A DNA stretch of 64,000 nucleotides from Lachnospiraceae bacterium (GTDB lineage Bacteria; Bacillota_A; Clostridia; Lachnospirales; Lachnospiraceae). Location of the stretch: NCBI GenBank assembly GCA_017626435.1, contig JAGAIR010000009.1, positions 1 to 64,000 on the forward strand. The letters run 5' to 3'. The notes under the pieces were generated by a model. The model saw nothing but the letters and a program-made list of their open reading frames with translations, made no database searches and had not been told where the DNA came from. Shown here one piece after another: positions 23,847 to 33,174 of this stretch; within the stretch, counting starts at the first letter, position 1; every line of letters begins with the position of its first letter. A program made the translations under genes and the position numbers.

Positions 23847-24305
23847 ATGTTCATCTTAAATAAAAATAATCAGCAGATCCAGGAGTGCCACAATTCTGAT
23901 GTGATCAAGGTATGCACCAAAGACACAAAGAATTATGCTGTGGCAGCCACAAAGGAAGAATTGGCAGCAGTAGCAGCCGGAATGGCTCAGAATCAGCCTG
24001 AAATGAAGCAGGGTGAGGAAAATATCAACAAAGAGCAGAAAACGGATCCTGAGGGCACTCAGGAAGGCCAGGGAGGCACTTCTGATGGAGATGCCGGTGC
24101 CGGAAAGCAGGAAGGAACCAATGACGAAGGCAAAGGTGATGAAGCCGGCCAGGATGATTGGAAAACTCTTCCTGAAGAGGAGAAATTGGCAGCTTTAGAA
24201 GCAAAGAAGGTTGATGAGCTCAGAAAGATTGCAAAAGCTGAAGGAATCCAGGGTTATGGCAACATGAACAAGGATACACTGGTGGCAATGATTATGAATC
24301 ACTAA
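23847..24305 (+). CDS. Late protein with C-terminal SAP/HeH-like helices
   Basis: 152 residues. A small N-terminal beta region, a low-complexity Gly/Glu/Gln linker (about 55-105), and a C-terminal LEELRKIAKAEGI-type helix-extended-helix (KKVDELRKIAKAEGIQGYG). Genes of this shape follow the coat gene in many Firmicutes phages; DNA or head-surface binding is a guess. Confidence 0.7.
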   Translation: MFILNKNNQQIQECHNSDVIKVCTKDTKNYAVAATKEELAAVAAGMAQNQPEMKQGEENINKEQKTDPEGTQEGQGGTSDGDAGAGKQEGTNDEGKGDEAGQDDWKTLPEEEKLAALEAKKVDELRKIAKAEGIQGYGNMNKDTLVAMIMNH

Positions 24306-24324
24306 CCTTTTGGGAGGTGACAGC

Positions 24325-24681
24325 ATGACAGATGTGGAAATGCTCAAAAAAATAACCGGGGAGAGTGATGAAGAATTGCTCTCCCTTTTGCTTACTATGG
24401 CAGAGGAGAAGGTGCTCTCCCTGGCCAATAGAAGCAAAATCATCTATCCACTGAAGCCTGCGGTGAGAGATTGGGCCATTGTGGCCTATAACCGCCTGGG
24501 AATGCAGGGGGAAACAAGCAGAAGCGAGGGAGGAATTTCTTCAGCATTTGCAGAGATCCCGAAGGAAATTGATGAGGCAATAAAAAGATACAGATTGGGA
24601 AGGGTGTGCGGCCATGCGTATGAGAAGAAGTATGATGAAGAAGTATCATCTGAAGAGGAGAATACCGAAGAGAACCTCTGA
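24325..24681 (+). CDS. Head-tail connector protein
   Basis: 118 residues from ATG 24325 (GGGAGG upstream). MTDVEMLKKITGESDEELLS and the helical bundle with AVRDWAIVAYNRLGMQG are the gp6/gp15-like connector pattern. Attaches below the portal. Confidence 0.8.
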   Translation: MTDVEMLKKITGESDEELLSLLLTMAEEKVLSLANRSKIIYPLKPAVRDWAIVAYNRLGMQGETSRSEGGISSAFAEIPKEIDEAIKRYRLGRVCGHAYEKKYDEEVSSEEENTEENL

Positions 24682-24937
24682 AGGTAGCTCCTACACTGAA
24701 TATGCTGAGGCGGTTGAGATCCAGGCAATAATTTGGCCGGCAGGAGGCAAGGTGCAGGCTGAAATGTATGGTGAGAGGCTCTCATACATCAAAAATATGG
24801 AGTATGGAGGAGCTGAAACCATGCAGGAAGGTGATGGCATCTGTGTTTTTGTTGGCCCGGATGAAAAGCCTGATTATAAGATCATCTCAATAAAGCCGGA
24901 ATACAATCCCAAAAGGATGGAATTGGAGGCATTGTGA
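24614..24937 (+). CDS. Head closure / minor capsid protein
   Basis: 107 residues overlapping the previous gene. Beta-rich (VEIQAIIWPAGGKVQAEMYG, GICVFVGPDEKPDYKIISI), fitting the small barrel head-closure proteins in this position. The start is uncertain; ATGs at 24614, 24620 and 24632 are all possible. Confidence 0.65.
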   Translation: MRMRRSMMKKYHLKRRIPKRTSEGSSYTEYAEAVEIQAIIWPAGGKVQAEMYGERLSYIKNMEYGGAETMQEGDGICVFVGPDEKPDYKIISIKPEYNPKRMELEAL

Positions 24938-25476
24938 TGGCGGTAAAAGGCACAAAAGAACTGATGCAGCAATTCAAGCAGGCAGGAGATATTGATCCCA
25001 TTGTGAAGAGTGCTGTGCTGAAGCAAGCAATGGTGGTGAGAGGCATTGCATCATCCCTGGTGCAAAGACAGAGCTCAAACCATGGAGAACTTGCAGGGAG
25101 CATATATGCAAAAGTGGATCAGGAAGGCCATTCTGTGATTGGAACTGTATACACCAACAAGGAGTATGCGGCATATGTGGAATTTGGAACCGGCCCGGAA
25201 GGCCAAGCAGACCATTCAGGGATTTCTCCGAGTGTGGATGTGGTATACCGGCAGGATCCATGGTGGTTCCCTGGTGATAAAGTGGATCCCTCAGATGCAG
25301 AGAAATATCACTGGCCTCAGAGCAGCAACGGAGAAAAAACCTTTTACTATACAGATGGCCAACCGGCCATGCCTTTTATGTATCCTGCCCTGAAGCAATA
25401 TGAAGATAAAGCAACAGAGGGCATCAAAAATGATGTGGCAGCAGGCCTCAGAAAGAAAGTAGGTGGAAAAACATGA
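24937..25476 (+). CDS. HK97 gp10-like tail completion protein
   Basis: 179 residues from ATG 24937, overlapping the previous stop. KGTKELMQQFKQAG, RGIASSLVQRQSSNHG, YAAYVEFGTGPEG and a C-terminal MPFMYPALKQYED are characteristic of the gp10 family that joins heads to tails. Confidence 0.85.
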   Translation: MAVKGTKELMQQFKQAGDIDPIVKSAVLKQAMVVRGIASSLVQRQSSNHGELAGSIYAKVDQEGHSVIGTVYTNKEYAAYVEFGTGPEGQADHSGISPSVDVVYRQDPWWFPGDKVDPSDAEKYHWPQSSNGEKTFYYTDGQPAMPFMYPALKQYEDKATEGIKNDVAAGLRKKVGGKT

Positions 25477-25826
25477 TCAATGTAAAAGATCAGGTATATG
25501 AAAGTATAAAGGATGTTTGCGAGAATGTGGGTGATGAATACCCGAAGAATTGGGGCACCCTCCCGGCAGTGCAGCTCACTGAGGAAGATAATTCTGTGGT
25601 TGAGTGGGTGGATGGGAAAGAGAGCAAGGCTCATCTTTTATACAGATTTGATATTTGGCACAATCAGAGCACATCACAGATGGCCATGGATATTGATGCC
25701 AGGGTGTCAAAGTTAGGGCTGAGAAGAAAAGCCTGCGGTGATGTAGCGGATCCATCCGGTTTGAAGCATAAGGTGATGCGATATGAGGGCATCATTGATG
25801 TGGATACTCAGATGGTATACAACTAA
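25473..25826 (+). CDS. Tail completion protein
   Basis: 117 residues coupled to the previous gene (ATGA overlap). VQLTEEDNSVVEWVDGKESK and YRFDIWHNQS match the phage tail-terminator-like proteins in this position. Confidence 0.75.
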   Translation: MINVKDQVYESIKDVCENVGDEYPKNWGTLPAVQLTEEDNSVVEWVDGKESKAHLLYRFDIWHNQSTSQMAMDIDARVSKLGLRRKACGDVADPSGLKHKVMRYEGIIDVDTQMVYN

Positions 25827-25847
25827 AAAACAAGGAGGAAATGCAAT

Positions 25848-26264
25848 ATGTTAGCGAATGGTGCGAAATTAGGCTACAAGAAAAAGGGTGCCGGTGATGA
25901 TTATATTGATCTCACCGGATTGAAAGAGATCCCTGAATTGGGTGATGATCCTGAAAAGGTTGAGAATACTGGCCTGGCCGATAAGGTGAAGCAGTATGAG
26001 TTTGGTATTGGAGATGCCGGTGATCTTACATACAAATTCAAGTATGAGAACACCTCTGAAACCTCTCCATACAGAGTGATGAGATTGGCAGCAGCCACAA
26101 AAGAGGTACTCTCTTTCTGTGAAACTCTCCCGGATGGTACAAAGTATGAGTATGATGCTCAGGTATCTGTGAAGAGATCCGGTGGCGGTGTGAATGGAGT
26201 TATGGAGTGGGATCTCAACATGGCCCTTCAGAGCGAAATCACAGTAACGGATCCGGCAGCCTAA
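25848..26264 (+). CDS. Major tail protein
   Basis: 138 residues behind AAGGAGG. LGYKKKGAGDDYIDLTGLKE and the beta-rich body ending in ITVTDPAA match phage tube proteins of this module. T-ending codons increase as in the coat gene, as expected for a many-copy protein. Confidence 0.85.
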   Translation: MLANGAKLGYKKKGAGDDYIDLTGLKEIPELGDDPEKVENTGLADKVKQYEFGIGDAGDLTYKFKYENTSETSPYRVMRLAAATKEVLSFCETLPDGTKYEYDAQVSVKRSGGGVNGVMEWDLNMALQSEITVTDPAA

Positions 26265-26297
26265 AATCAACAAATAAATCAATAGGAGGATAAGAAT

Positions 26298-26801
26298 ATG
26301 GGATTTTTTGGCAACAATAGAGATGCAGCCACAGATGCGGCAGCAGTAGCAGCAGCTAACATGGAAGAGAACCAGGAACAGCAGGGGATGGAAGCTCAGG
26401 AGGAGGCACCTGAGGAGGCACCTCAGAAGAGAAAGCCCTTTGCATTGTGGGAGGTAGGAGATAAAACCTACAAGCTGAAGCTCAAAACTCCGGCGATCGT
26501 GGAATTGGAGCAGAAGTATAAAACCAACCTGATGAACATTATGGGATCAGGCCAGGGTGGAATGCCTGCTCTTTCTGTGATGTTGGATGTTGCTCATGCA
26601 GCAATGAAGGATTGGCAGCATGGAATCACCAAGAATGAAGTGCAGAACCTTTTCACAAAGTATGTTGAGGAAGGAGGCTCTCAGTTGTCGTTTTACATGA
26701 CAGTGTACATGGAGATCTTCACAGTGAGCGGTTTTTTCTCCGTAAATCTGAGCAATCAGATGAGTGGAGCACTTCAGGAAGCGAAGGACGAAGCCCTTTA
26801 A
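26298..26801 (+). CDS. Tail assembly chaperone G
   Basis: 167 residues. Low-complexity Ala/Glu start, then KPFALWEVGDKTYKLKLKTP and a helical domain. It is the short product of the tape-measure chaperone pair. A slippery T TTT TTC lies 21 codons before its stop (26732-26738), letting a fraction of ribosomes continue into 26738-27295. Confidence 0.85.
   Translation: MGFFGNNRDAATDAAAVAAANMEENQEQQGMEAQEEAPEEAPQKRKPFALWEVGDKTYKLKLKTPAIVELEQKYKTNLMNIMGSGQGGMPALSVMLDVAHAAMKDWQHGITKNEVQNLFTKYVEEGGSQLSFYMTVYMEIFTVSGFFSVNLSNQMSGALQEAKDEAL
26732..26738 (+). promoter_or_regulatory. Programmed -1 frameshift site
   Basis: The heptamer T TTT TTC is in the correct phase for X-XXY-YYZ slippage in the G frame (codons TTT, TTC). 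The -1 frame is open from here straight through the G stop codon to 27295. Classic arrangement in siphovirus tail chaperones. Confidence 0.85.
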
Positions 26802-27295
26802 AAGAGGCTGAAACAGTAACAGAGATCATATATGGGCTGTATCCGGTGTTTTTGGATGCCGGGTATGGCCCTTCTCTGTTTTGGGAGAGCAGCATTGATG
26901 AGATCAGTGATTTGCTTGAAAGCTATGCCCGAAGGAAGGAAAGAGAAGAGAAACACCGGGAGGCTGTGCTGAAGGATGAGATCATGGTTTTATTCAACCA
27001 GGCTCTTCAGATCGGGAATGTGGTTGGCAGGATGATGGATAAAAACACTCCAATCAAGATGCCAAGAGAATACTACCCGGAATTGTTTGGAACAACAGAA
27101 AACACAAATTTCACCGAGCAGGAGGCAAAGGGGGATGAGCACCAACTCAGCCCGGAGATGGAATTGCACAAGGCAAGAATGGATGATTTCATCTTTAGGC
27201 ACAACATGGCCATGAGAATGGCCAAGGAGCGAGGTGAAAGCAGTGGAAGGAATGACGTTGGAGAGGCTGCAAGTAATCATAGAGGCACAGACTAA
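26738..27295 (+). CDS. Tail assembly chaperone T extension (GT fusion by frameshift)
   Basis: About 185 residues added after a -1 shift at 26732-26738, giving a GT protein of about 332 residues. The T domain (YPVFLDAGYGPSLFWESSID, SYARRKEREEKHREAVLKDE) is helical and charged. No convincing start codon or ribosome site exists for separate expression; GTG 26846 has none. It overlaps the tape measure start at 27234. Helps fold and assemble the tape measure. Confidence 0.85.
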   Translation, partial: LRKSEQSDEWSTSGSEGRSPLKEAETVTEIIYGLYPVFLDAGYGPSLFWESSIDEISDLLESYARRKEREEKHREAVLKDEIMVLFNQALQIGNVVGRMMDKNTPIKMPREYYPELFGTTENTNFTEQEAKGDEHQLSPEMELHKARMDDFIFRHNMAMRMAKERGESSGRNDVGEAASNHRGTD

Positions 27296-30200
27296 GGCCT
27301 ATTATGAAGAGCTGAAGAAGGTGCAGCAGCAGACAAAATCAGCCACAAGTGCAGTGGAAGCTCAAACGAACAAAATAAAAAGTGCATTCAGCAAGATTGG
27401 AAAAGCAGTGGGCCTGGCCCTTTCCGTTACTGCAATCATCAGCTTTGGAAAGAGCTGCATTGAGTTGGGATCAACCCTCTCTGAGGTGCAGAATGTGGTG
27501 GATGTCACCTTTGGGGCAATGTCGGAAACCATCAACCGCTTTGCCAGGGATGCACTGGAAGAATTTGGCCTCAGTGAAACGAGTGCCAAAAAGTACACAT
27601 CAACAATGGGAGCCATGCTGAAATCCATGGGATTCACAACCCAGGCGGCTGCTGAAATGTCAATGGAAATAACCGGACTATCAGCAGATATGGCTTCCTT
27701 CTACAACCTGGATTCAGAAACCGCCTTTGAGAAGATCAGGGCAGGAATCTCCGGGGAAACAGAACCGCTGAAGCAGTTGGGCATCAATATGAGTGTGGCC
27801 AATTTGGAGGCCTTTGCACTCAGCCAGGGTATAACCAAGGCATACAATGCCATGACACAGCAGGAGCAGGCAATGCTCCTCTATAATTACCTGATGCAGG
27901 CAACAGCGGATGCTCAGGGGGATTTTGCAAGAACATCAGACGGATGGGCAAACCAGGTGAGAGTGCTCACAGAGAGATTCAATGCTCTGAAGGCAGCCAT
28001 TGGGCAGGGCCTCATTGCGGTGCTCACACCGGTGATCAGAGTGCTCAACAGTTTGTTGGCAAAGATCCTGACAGTAACAGATGCCTTCAGCAATTTCATT
28101 GCGAAGATAACCGGCAAGAATACCAAAACAACCACAACAGTGAGCGGCATTGGAGATGCAGCAGATTCAGCAGCAGGATCCATGGGTGATGTTGGGGATG
28201 CAACGGATGCAGCCGGCCAATCAGCAAAGAAGGCAGCAAAAGAATATGGCGGCCTATTGTCAATGGATGAGGTACATTCCCTCACAAAAAATGAGGGATC
28301 CGATTCAGGAGGCTCAGGCGGTGGCGGTGGAGCTTCAGGCGGTGGCCTGAGTGAAAATATTGTGGATGCAGCCACAGAAACAGATGATACCCTCAATCCT
28401 GCATTGGATAAGCTGATCACAAGGCTGAAGGAGTTGCAGGATCTTTTCAAGGCAGGATTTAAGGCCGGCATGGGGGATGTGGATCTGAGCGGCATCACAA
28501 AAGCGGTGGAAGGCATCAAAACGAGCCTGAAGAATATTTTTACCGCTCCCGAAGTAATAGGTGCAGCCAATAACTTTGCCAACACCCTGGCCTACACCAT
28601 TGGGCAGAATGCAGGGGCAGTGGCAAGTGTGGGTGTGACCATAGCAACAAATTTATTGGGGGGAATTGATAAGTACCTGGCAGGCAACCAGGGCCGGATC
28701 AAGCAATTCATTGTGAATATGTTTGATATAGGCTCAGAGATGGCCACGATTCAGGGAAATTTTGCCCAGGCAGCAGCCAATATCTTCTCTGTGTTCGGAG
28801 GAGAGAATGGGCAGCAAGTAACAGCAAACATCATTGGCATCTTCTCCAATGCAGCCATGGGGGTATATGAGCTCTCAGCGAAGTTGGGAAGGGATGTGTT
28901 GGATTGCATAACAAGGCCATTCATTGATAATCAGGGCAGTTTTAAAACAGCCATTGATGGGCTTTTAGGTGTAGCAGCCGGAGCCCTGGGAAATATCAAG
29001 CAAGTGGTGGATGATACAGTGGGGAAAGCCGGGGAGGTTTATGATGAACACCTGGCACCAATGTTCAGCTCACTGGCAGCAGGCCTCAGCAGCATCACCG
29101 GCACATTATTGGATGCCTACAACACCTATATCATCCCGGTATTGGAAGGGCTTCAGCAGAAGGTTGGGCCGCTCATTGATGAGCATATTCAGCCTGCGAT
29201 CAACAAGGCCCTGGAACTCATTGGCAAGATTGCTGATGCAGTGAAAGATATTTGGGAGCAAACCCTTGTGCCATTTATAAATTGGTTTATTGCCAATGTG
29301 GCTCCGATCATTGCAACCGCCCTGGATAAGGTGGGCACAGTATTCCTGACAGTAGCAGGAGTGATTTGGGATGTGATCAGCAGTGTATTGGATGCCCTGG
29401 GCGGCCTAATTGACTTCATAGCCGGAGTTTTCACCGGTGATTGGGAAAGAGCATGGGAGGGCATAAAATCCTTCTTCTCAGGCATTTGGGAAGCAATAAA
29501 GAGCATTGTGAGTGCTGTGTGGAATGCGATCAAGTCCATAGTATCAGCGGCAATCAGTGTGGTATCTTCAGTGATCAGCACTGTTTTGAATACCATCAAG
29601 ACGATTTTCAGCACAATATGGAATTCGATCAAAACCACTGTAAACACTGCGTGGAATGCCATCAAGAGCACGATCTCCACAGTGATCAACACCATCAGCA
29701 CGATCATCAGCACTGTGCTGAATACGATCAAGACCACATTCAGCACGATTTGGAACAGTATCAAAACAACAGTAACAACCGTTATCAACAGTATTAAAAC
29801 AACCATTTCCACAGTGATCAATGCTGTGAGCACTACAATCAGCACTGTACTGAATAGCATAAAAACTACTTTCAGCACAGTGTGGAACAGCATCAAAACC
29901 ACTGTGAGCACCATCATCAACAGTGTGAAGAGTACAGTATCCACAGTGATGGGATCCATTCAAACTGGAATCAGCACAGCTCTGAGCAGTATCAAAACGA
30001 ATTGGAGCAATGTGTGGACTAATATGAAAACCACTGTGGTGAATATTTTCAATGGCATTTGGAGCTCCATAAAAGGAGTGATCAACTCCATAATTGGCGG
30101 CATAGAGAAGATGGCCAATGGTGTGATTAAAGGCATCAATGGCATGATAAATGCTTTGAATAAGCTGAGCTTTGATGTGCCGGATTGGGTGCCGGAGATC

Positions 30201-30539
30201 GGAGGCAAAACCTTTGGCTTCAATATCCCGACTATCAGCACCATTTCCATTCCAAGACTTGCAACCGGTGGTGTGGTTGACCAGGCAACAGTGGCCATGA
30301 TCGGTGAAGCCGGCCAGGAGGCTGTGGTGCCTTTGGAGAATAACACTGGATGGATGGATAAGATTGCAGCACGAATTGGAGAGATCATATCTGTGAACCT
30401 TCAGGCTATTGTTGGAGAGATGGATGGCGGTGATGAATGGCAGACTATTCACACAGTTGTGAAACTTGACAGCAAGACACTTGTGGAGCAAACGGATAAA
30501 TTCAGAAGGAGAAAAGGCTATCAGATGGCCAATACATAA
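27234..30539 (+). CDS. Tail tape measure protein
   Basis: 1101 residues from GTG 27234 (AAGGAG four bases upstream; ATG 27252 possible). N-terminal coiled coil, hydrophobic helices (AVGLALSVTAIISF), a Gly-rich linker near 345-365 (GSGGGGGASGGG), then about 760-930 built of degenerate 11-residue units such as WNSIKTTV, INTISTIIS and LNTIKTTFS, and a C-terminal GGVVDQATVAMIGEAGQEAV typical of tape measures. Sets tail length and is ejected with DNA. The repeats in the DNA produce long spurious antisense frames. Confidence 0.95.
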   Translation: MKAVEGMTLERLQVIIEAQTKAYYEELKKVQQQTKSATSAVEAQTNKIKSAFSKIGKAVGLALSVTAIISFGKSCIELGSTLSEVQNVVDVTFGAMSETINRFARDALEEFGLSETSAKKYTSTMGAMLKSMGFTTQAAAEMSMEITGLSADMASFYNLDSETAFEKIRAGISGETEPLKQLGINMSVANLEAFALSQGITKAYNAMTQQEQAMLLYNYLMQATADAQGDFARTSDGWANQVRVLTERFNALKAAIGQGLIAVLTPVIRVLNSLLAKILTVTDAFSNFIAKITGKNTKTTTTVSGIGDAADSAAGSMGDVGDATDAAGQSAKKAAKEYGGLLSMDEVHSLTKNEGSDSGGSGGGGGASGGGLSENIVDAATETDDTLNPALDKLITRLKELQDLFKAGFKAGMGDVDLSGITKAVEGIKTSLKNIFTAPEVIGAANNFANTLAYTIGQNAGAVASVGVTIATNLLGGIDKYLAGNQGRIKQFIVNMFDIGSEMATIQGNFAQAAANIFSVFGGENGQQVTANIIGIFSNAAMGVYELSAKLGRDVLDCITRPFIDNQGSFKTAIDGLLGVAAGALGNIKQVVDDTVGKAGEVYDEHLAPMFSSLAAGLSSITGTLLDAYNTYIIPVLEGLQQKVGPLIDEHIQPAINKALELIGKIADAVKDIWEQTLVPFINWFIANVAPIIATALDKVGTVFLTVAGVIWDVISSVLDALGGLIDFIAGVFTGDWERAWEGIKSFFSGIWEAIKSIVSAVWNAIKSIVSAAISVVSSVISTVLNTIKTIFSTIWNSIKTTVNTAWNAIKSTISTVINTISTIISTVLNTIKTTFSTIWNSIKTTVTTVINSIKTTISTVINAVSTTISTVLNSIKTTFSTVWNSIKTTVSTIINSVKSTVSTVMGSIQTGISTALSSIKTNWSNVWTNMKTTVVNIFNGIWSSIKGVINSIIGGIEKMANGVIKGINGMINALNKLSFDVPDWVPEIGGKTFGFNIPTISTISIPRLATGGVVDQATVAMIGEAGQEAVVPLENNTGWMDKIAARIGEIISVNLQAIVGEMDGGDEWQTIHTVVKLDSKTLVEQTDKFRRRKGYQMANT

Positions 30540-30551
30540 GGAGGGAGAAAC

Positions 30552-30923
30552 ATGGCAGCAAAATACAACAATATTCTGATTGTCGGTGGAGTAACCCTCC
30601 CCGATCCTTCAGAAATGACCATCACAGATTATGATATTTCAGAGAGTGAGAGAAATGCAAATGGCAAAATGGTATCTCAGATCATCCGGGAGGATGTTCA
30701 CAAAATAGAGTGCAAATGGGCAATCCTGAGGCCGGCAGAGTATATGGCCATCAGGCAGGCCATCAAGAAGAAGTTTGGGCTCTCAGTGAGATTCTTTATC
30801 CCGGAGCAGAATGAAGAGGGAGAGTTGGAAATGTATGCCGGTGACAGAAAAACACCTATATACACCTATGTGGATGGGGTGCCGGTTTACAAAGATTTTG
30901 CCCTCAATTTTATTGAAATGTAG
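30552..30923 (+). CDS. Tail tip / DUF6711-like protein
   Basis: 123 residues behind GGAGGG. ILIVGGVTLPDPSEMTITDY and EMYAGDRKTPIYTY are typical of the small beta-sandwich proteins between tape measure and baseplate genes. Possible minor distal-tail component. Confidence 0.75.
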   Translation: MAAKYNNILIVGGVTLPDPSEMTITDYDISESERNANGKMVSQIIREDVHKIECKWAILRPAEYMAIRQAIKKKFGLSVRFFIPEQNEEGELEMYAGDRKTPIYTYVDGVPVYKDFALNFIEM

Positions 30924-30933
30924 GTGAGGAAAG

Positions 30934-33174
30934 ATGCAGTATGTGAGCAGTGAATACAAGGCAGCCATGAAGCAGGCGGCCAGGAATAAATCATATATGA
31001 GAATAAGCCTGGGCCTGATCAATCAGGCAGCCCAAACAGCAGCAGAAGTGCAGAGCGGAGGCTTCACCTATTTCTCAGACCTGATCAAACCGCTGAGCAG
31101 CGAATCTGTGAGCAGAGTGTATGCAACTTTTGAGAATGACTTTGCCAAGGTGGATCGGAGTATGTACTTCCTTCCAAGGGAGGGCTCAGGAAAGAGCTTT
31201 TATAACTCCGGCATCATCACAGAGGAGCTGTGTGGCCAGGGAGGGCAGCCTGCGGTGCTGATTAAGTTTAACACTGCGGATCCGGTGGATATAAAGGGCC
31301 TCACCCTGGAATTTGGGGATGCATACCCGGTGAAGTTTACAGTGCAGACGGATGAGGGAGAATTTGAATATGAGAATGGATCCTCTTCATTCAAAACAGA
31401 GGAAACCTTCAACAACACAACCTTTATGCGGATTGTGCCAACAGAGATGAAGAATGGGATTGCCCGATTCAGGATATACAATATCACCTTTGGGATCGGC
31501 ATCACATTTGAAAATGAGAAGATAGTGAGTGCGGAGCTGAAGAGCACCCTCTCACCAATATCAGAAAGCCTGCCAAGCATTGATTTTAATGTAACCATAG
31601 AGAATATGGATAAGTATTACAATGTGGATAATGATGATAGTGCCATCAACTACATGGAAACCGGGCAGGAGATGGAAGTGTATTATGGCTATACCCTGAA
31701 TGATGGCAGCATTGAGTGGGTAAAAGGTGCCACACTGTATATGCAGGAGTGGAGTGCGGATGATAAACTGGCCAAATTTGGTGCAGTGGATCTGTTTGAA
31801 TATATGCAGGATGAGTATAAAAGGGGCCAGTACCGGCCTGAGGGAATCACCCTCTATGATTTGGCTGTGGATGTGTTTGCAGATGCAGGGATCAGTGAGG
31901 ATGCATATTGGATTGATCCATACCTGAAGAAGGTGATGGTATATAACCCTCTTCCAATGGTGAAGCACAAGGAATGCCTTCAGCTCATTGCCAATGCAGG
32001 CAGAAGTGTGGTGATGCAGAATAGAGATGGAATCATCATGCTGAAATCATCATTTGAGCCTGAGAAGGCTGTGGAAGCTAACCAGGTGGCCGAATATGGA
32101 GATGTGCAGTGCCTCCTTCAGGAGGAAGCATATTCTGAGTATGCGGCATTTGAAAAGGACTATGCCCAGGTGGGCGGTGGCCAATATTTTATGCCGAGAG
32201 GCAGCAACTATATGCAAGTGGGGTATGTGAGCGAATCCATCAGTGATGCAGAGGGATATTTTGAAGAAAACCCGATCATCACCCTGAGCATGGAGAGTGC
32301 ATATACCTTTTACAATTTAACCCTGCTTTTTGGAAGCATTCAGCCAGTGGAGTTTGTAATTACCACATACAACAATGGAACCAAGCTGAAGAGCTTCAAG
32401 AGCAAGAGCATCACAGAGCGAACAGTGGTGAGCTATGATTTTATAGACACCGACAAGATCACCATTGAATTCACGAGGGCCAAGCCCAACAACAGAATCC
32501 ATCTGAGGAGGATCATATTTGGCGAGGAAACAGATTATGAGATCACATATGATGATCTGACTGCCACACCGAATGGAACCAAATTGGAGAAGGTGAAGGA
32601 GTTGAGGATGATCCGCACCATCTATGCGAAGGGAACTGAGCTGAAGGATCTCACGAGTGATGAAACAGTGTTGGCAGCAGGCCAGGCGGCAGAATTTGAG
32701 ATTGATTTTGGCAATGCTGTGCATGGGCTCTCTGTGGCGTGCCTCATTGATGATGTGGCTCAGGATTTTGGAGCGGAAATCACTGAAAGCAGCTCCTATT
32801 GGTGCCGGATCAGGATCTCAAAACCTCCGGCCCAGGATACAAAGGTGGTGCTCACAGTTAGAGGCTATGAGTACAACATCAGCACCTCCAACGAGGTGAC
32901 GAAGCTCAACAACACCGGCAGCATCCAAACATGGAACAATCCACTGATCAGCTCAGCAGAGGATGCCAGGGCCCTGGTGGAGTGGGTTGGCGAGTATTAC
33001 AAGGGCGGCAATCAGTATGAGTTAAAATACAGAGGAGATCCTATCCTGGATTGCAATGATCTCACCTATTTGGAGAGCCAATATGTAGCAGATCTCATTG
33101 TGAGATTGGAAGAGGTGGGCCTGAACTTTGCAGGGAGCCTGAGCGGAACATTGGTGGCAAGGAGGAAAATATAA
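30934..33174 (+). CDS. Large baseplate / tail protein with internal duplication
   Basis: 746 residues, beta-rich. Two copies of a jelly-roll-like module begin YATFENDFAKVDRSMYFLPR (about residue 53) and YAAFEKDYAQVGGGQYFMPR (about residue 407), each followed by an NSGIITEE/QVGYVSES turn and a hydrophobic strand region. The middle (SIDFNVTIENMDKYYNVDN, WSADDKLAKFGAVDLFEYM) resembles hub proteins. Probably the Tal/hub or a host-glycan-binding baseplate protein. Confidence 0.75.
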   Translation: MQYVSSEYKAAMKQAARNKSYMRISLGLINQAAQTAAEVQSGGFTYFSDLIKPLSSESVSRVYATFENDFAKVDRSMYFLPREGSGKSFYNSGIITEELCGQGGQPAVLIKFNTADPVDIKGLTLEFGDAYPVKFTVQTDEGEFEYENGSSSFKTEETFNNTTFMRIVPTEMKNGIARFRIYNITFGIGITFENEKIVSAELKSTLSPISESLPSIDFNVTIENMDKYYNVDNDDSAINYMETGQEMEVYYGYTLNDGSIEWVKGATLYMQEWSADDKLAKFGAVDLFEYMQDEYKRGQYRPEGITLYDLAVDVFADAGISEDAYWIDPYLKKVMVYNPLPMVKHKECLQLIANAGRSVVMQNRDGIIMLKSSFEPEKAVEANQVAEYGDVQCLLQEEAYSEYAAFEKDYAQVGGGQYFMPRGSNYMQVGYVSESISDAEGYFEENPIITLSMESAYTFYNLTLLFGSIQPVEFVITTYNNGTKLKSFKSKSITERTVVSYDFIDTDKITIEFTRAKPNNRIHLRRIIFGEETDYEITYDDLTATPNGTKLEKVKELRMIRTIYAKGTELKDLTSDETVLAAGQAAEFEIDFGNAVHGLSVACLIDDVAQDFGAEITESSSYWCRIRISKPPAQDTKVVLTVRGYEYNISTSNEVTKLNNTGSIQTWNNPLISSAEDARALVEWVGEYYKGGNQYELKYRGDPILDCNDLTYLESQYVADLIVRLEEVGLNFAGSLSGTLVARRKI

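Noticed and set aside
29480..30000. Repeat tract as a possible CRISPR array
   Set aside because: Units are 33-nt, degenerate, contiguous and in frame with the tape measure; no spacer structure and no cas genes.
29189..30491. Long minus-strand frames opposite the tape measure
   Set aside because: Produced by the codon pattern of the tape measure repeats; His- or Val/Leu-rich nonsense without start signals.
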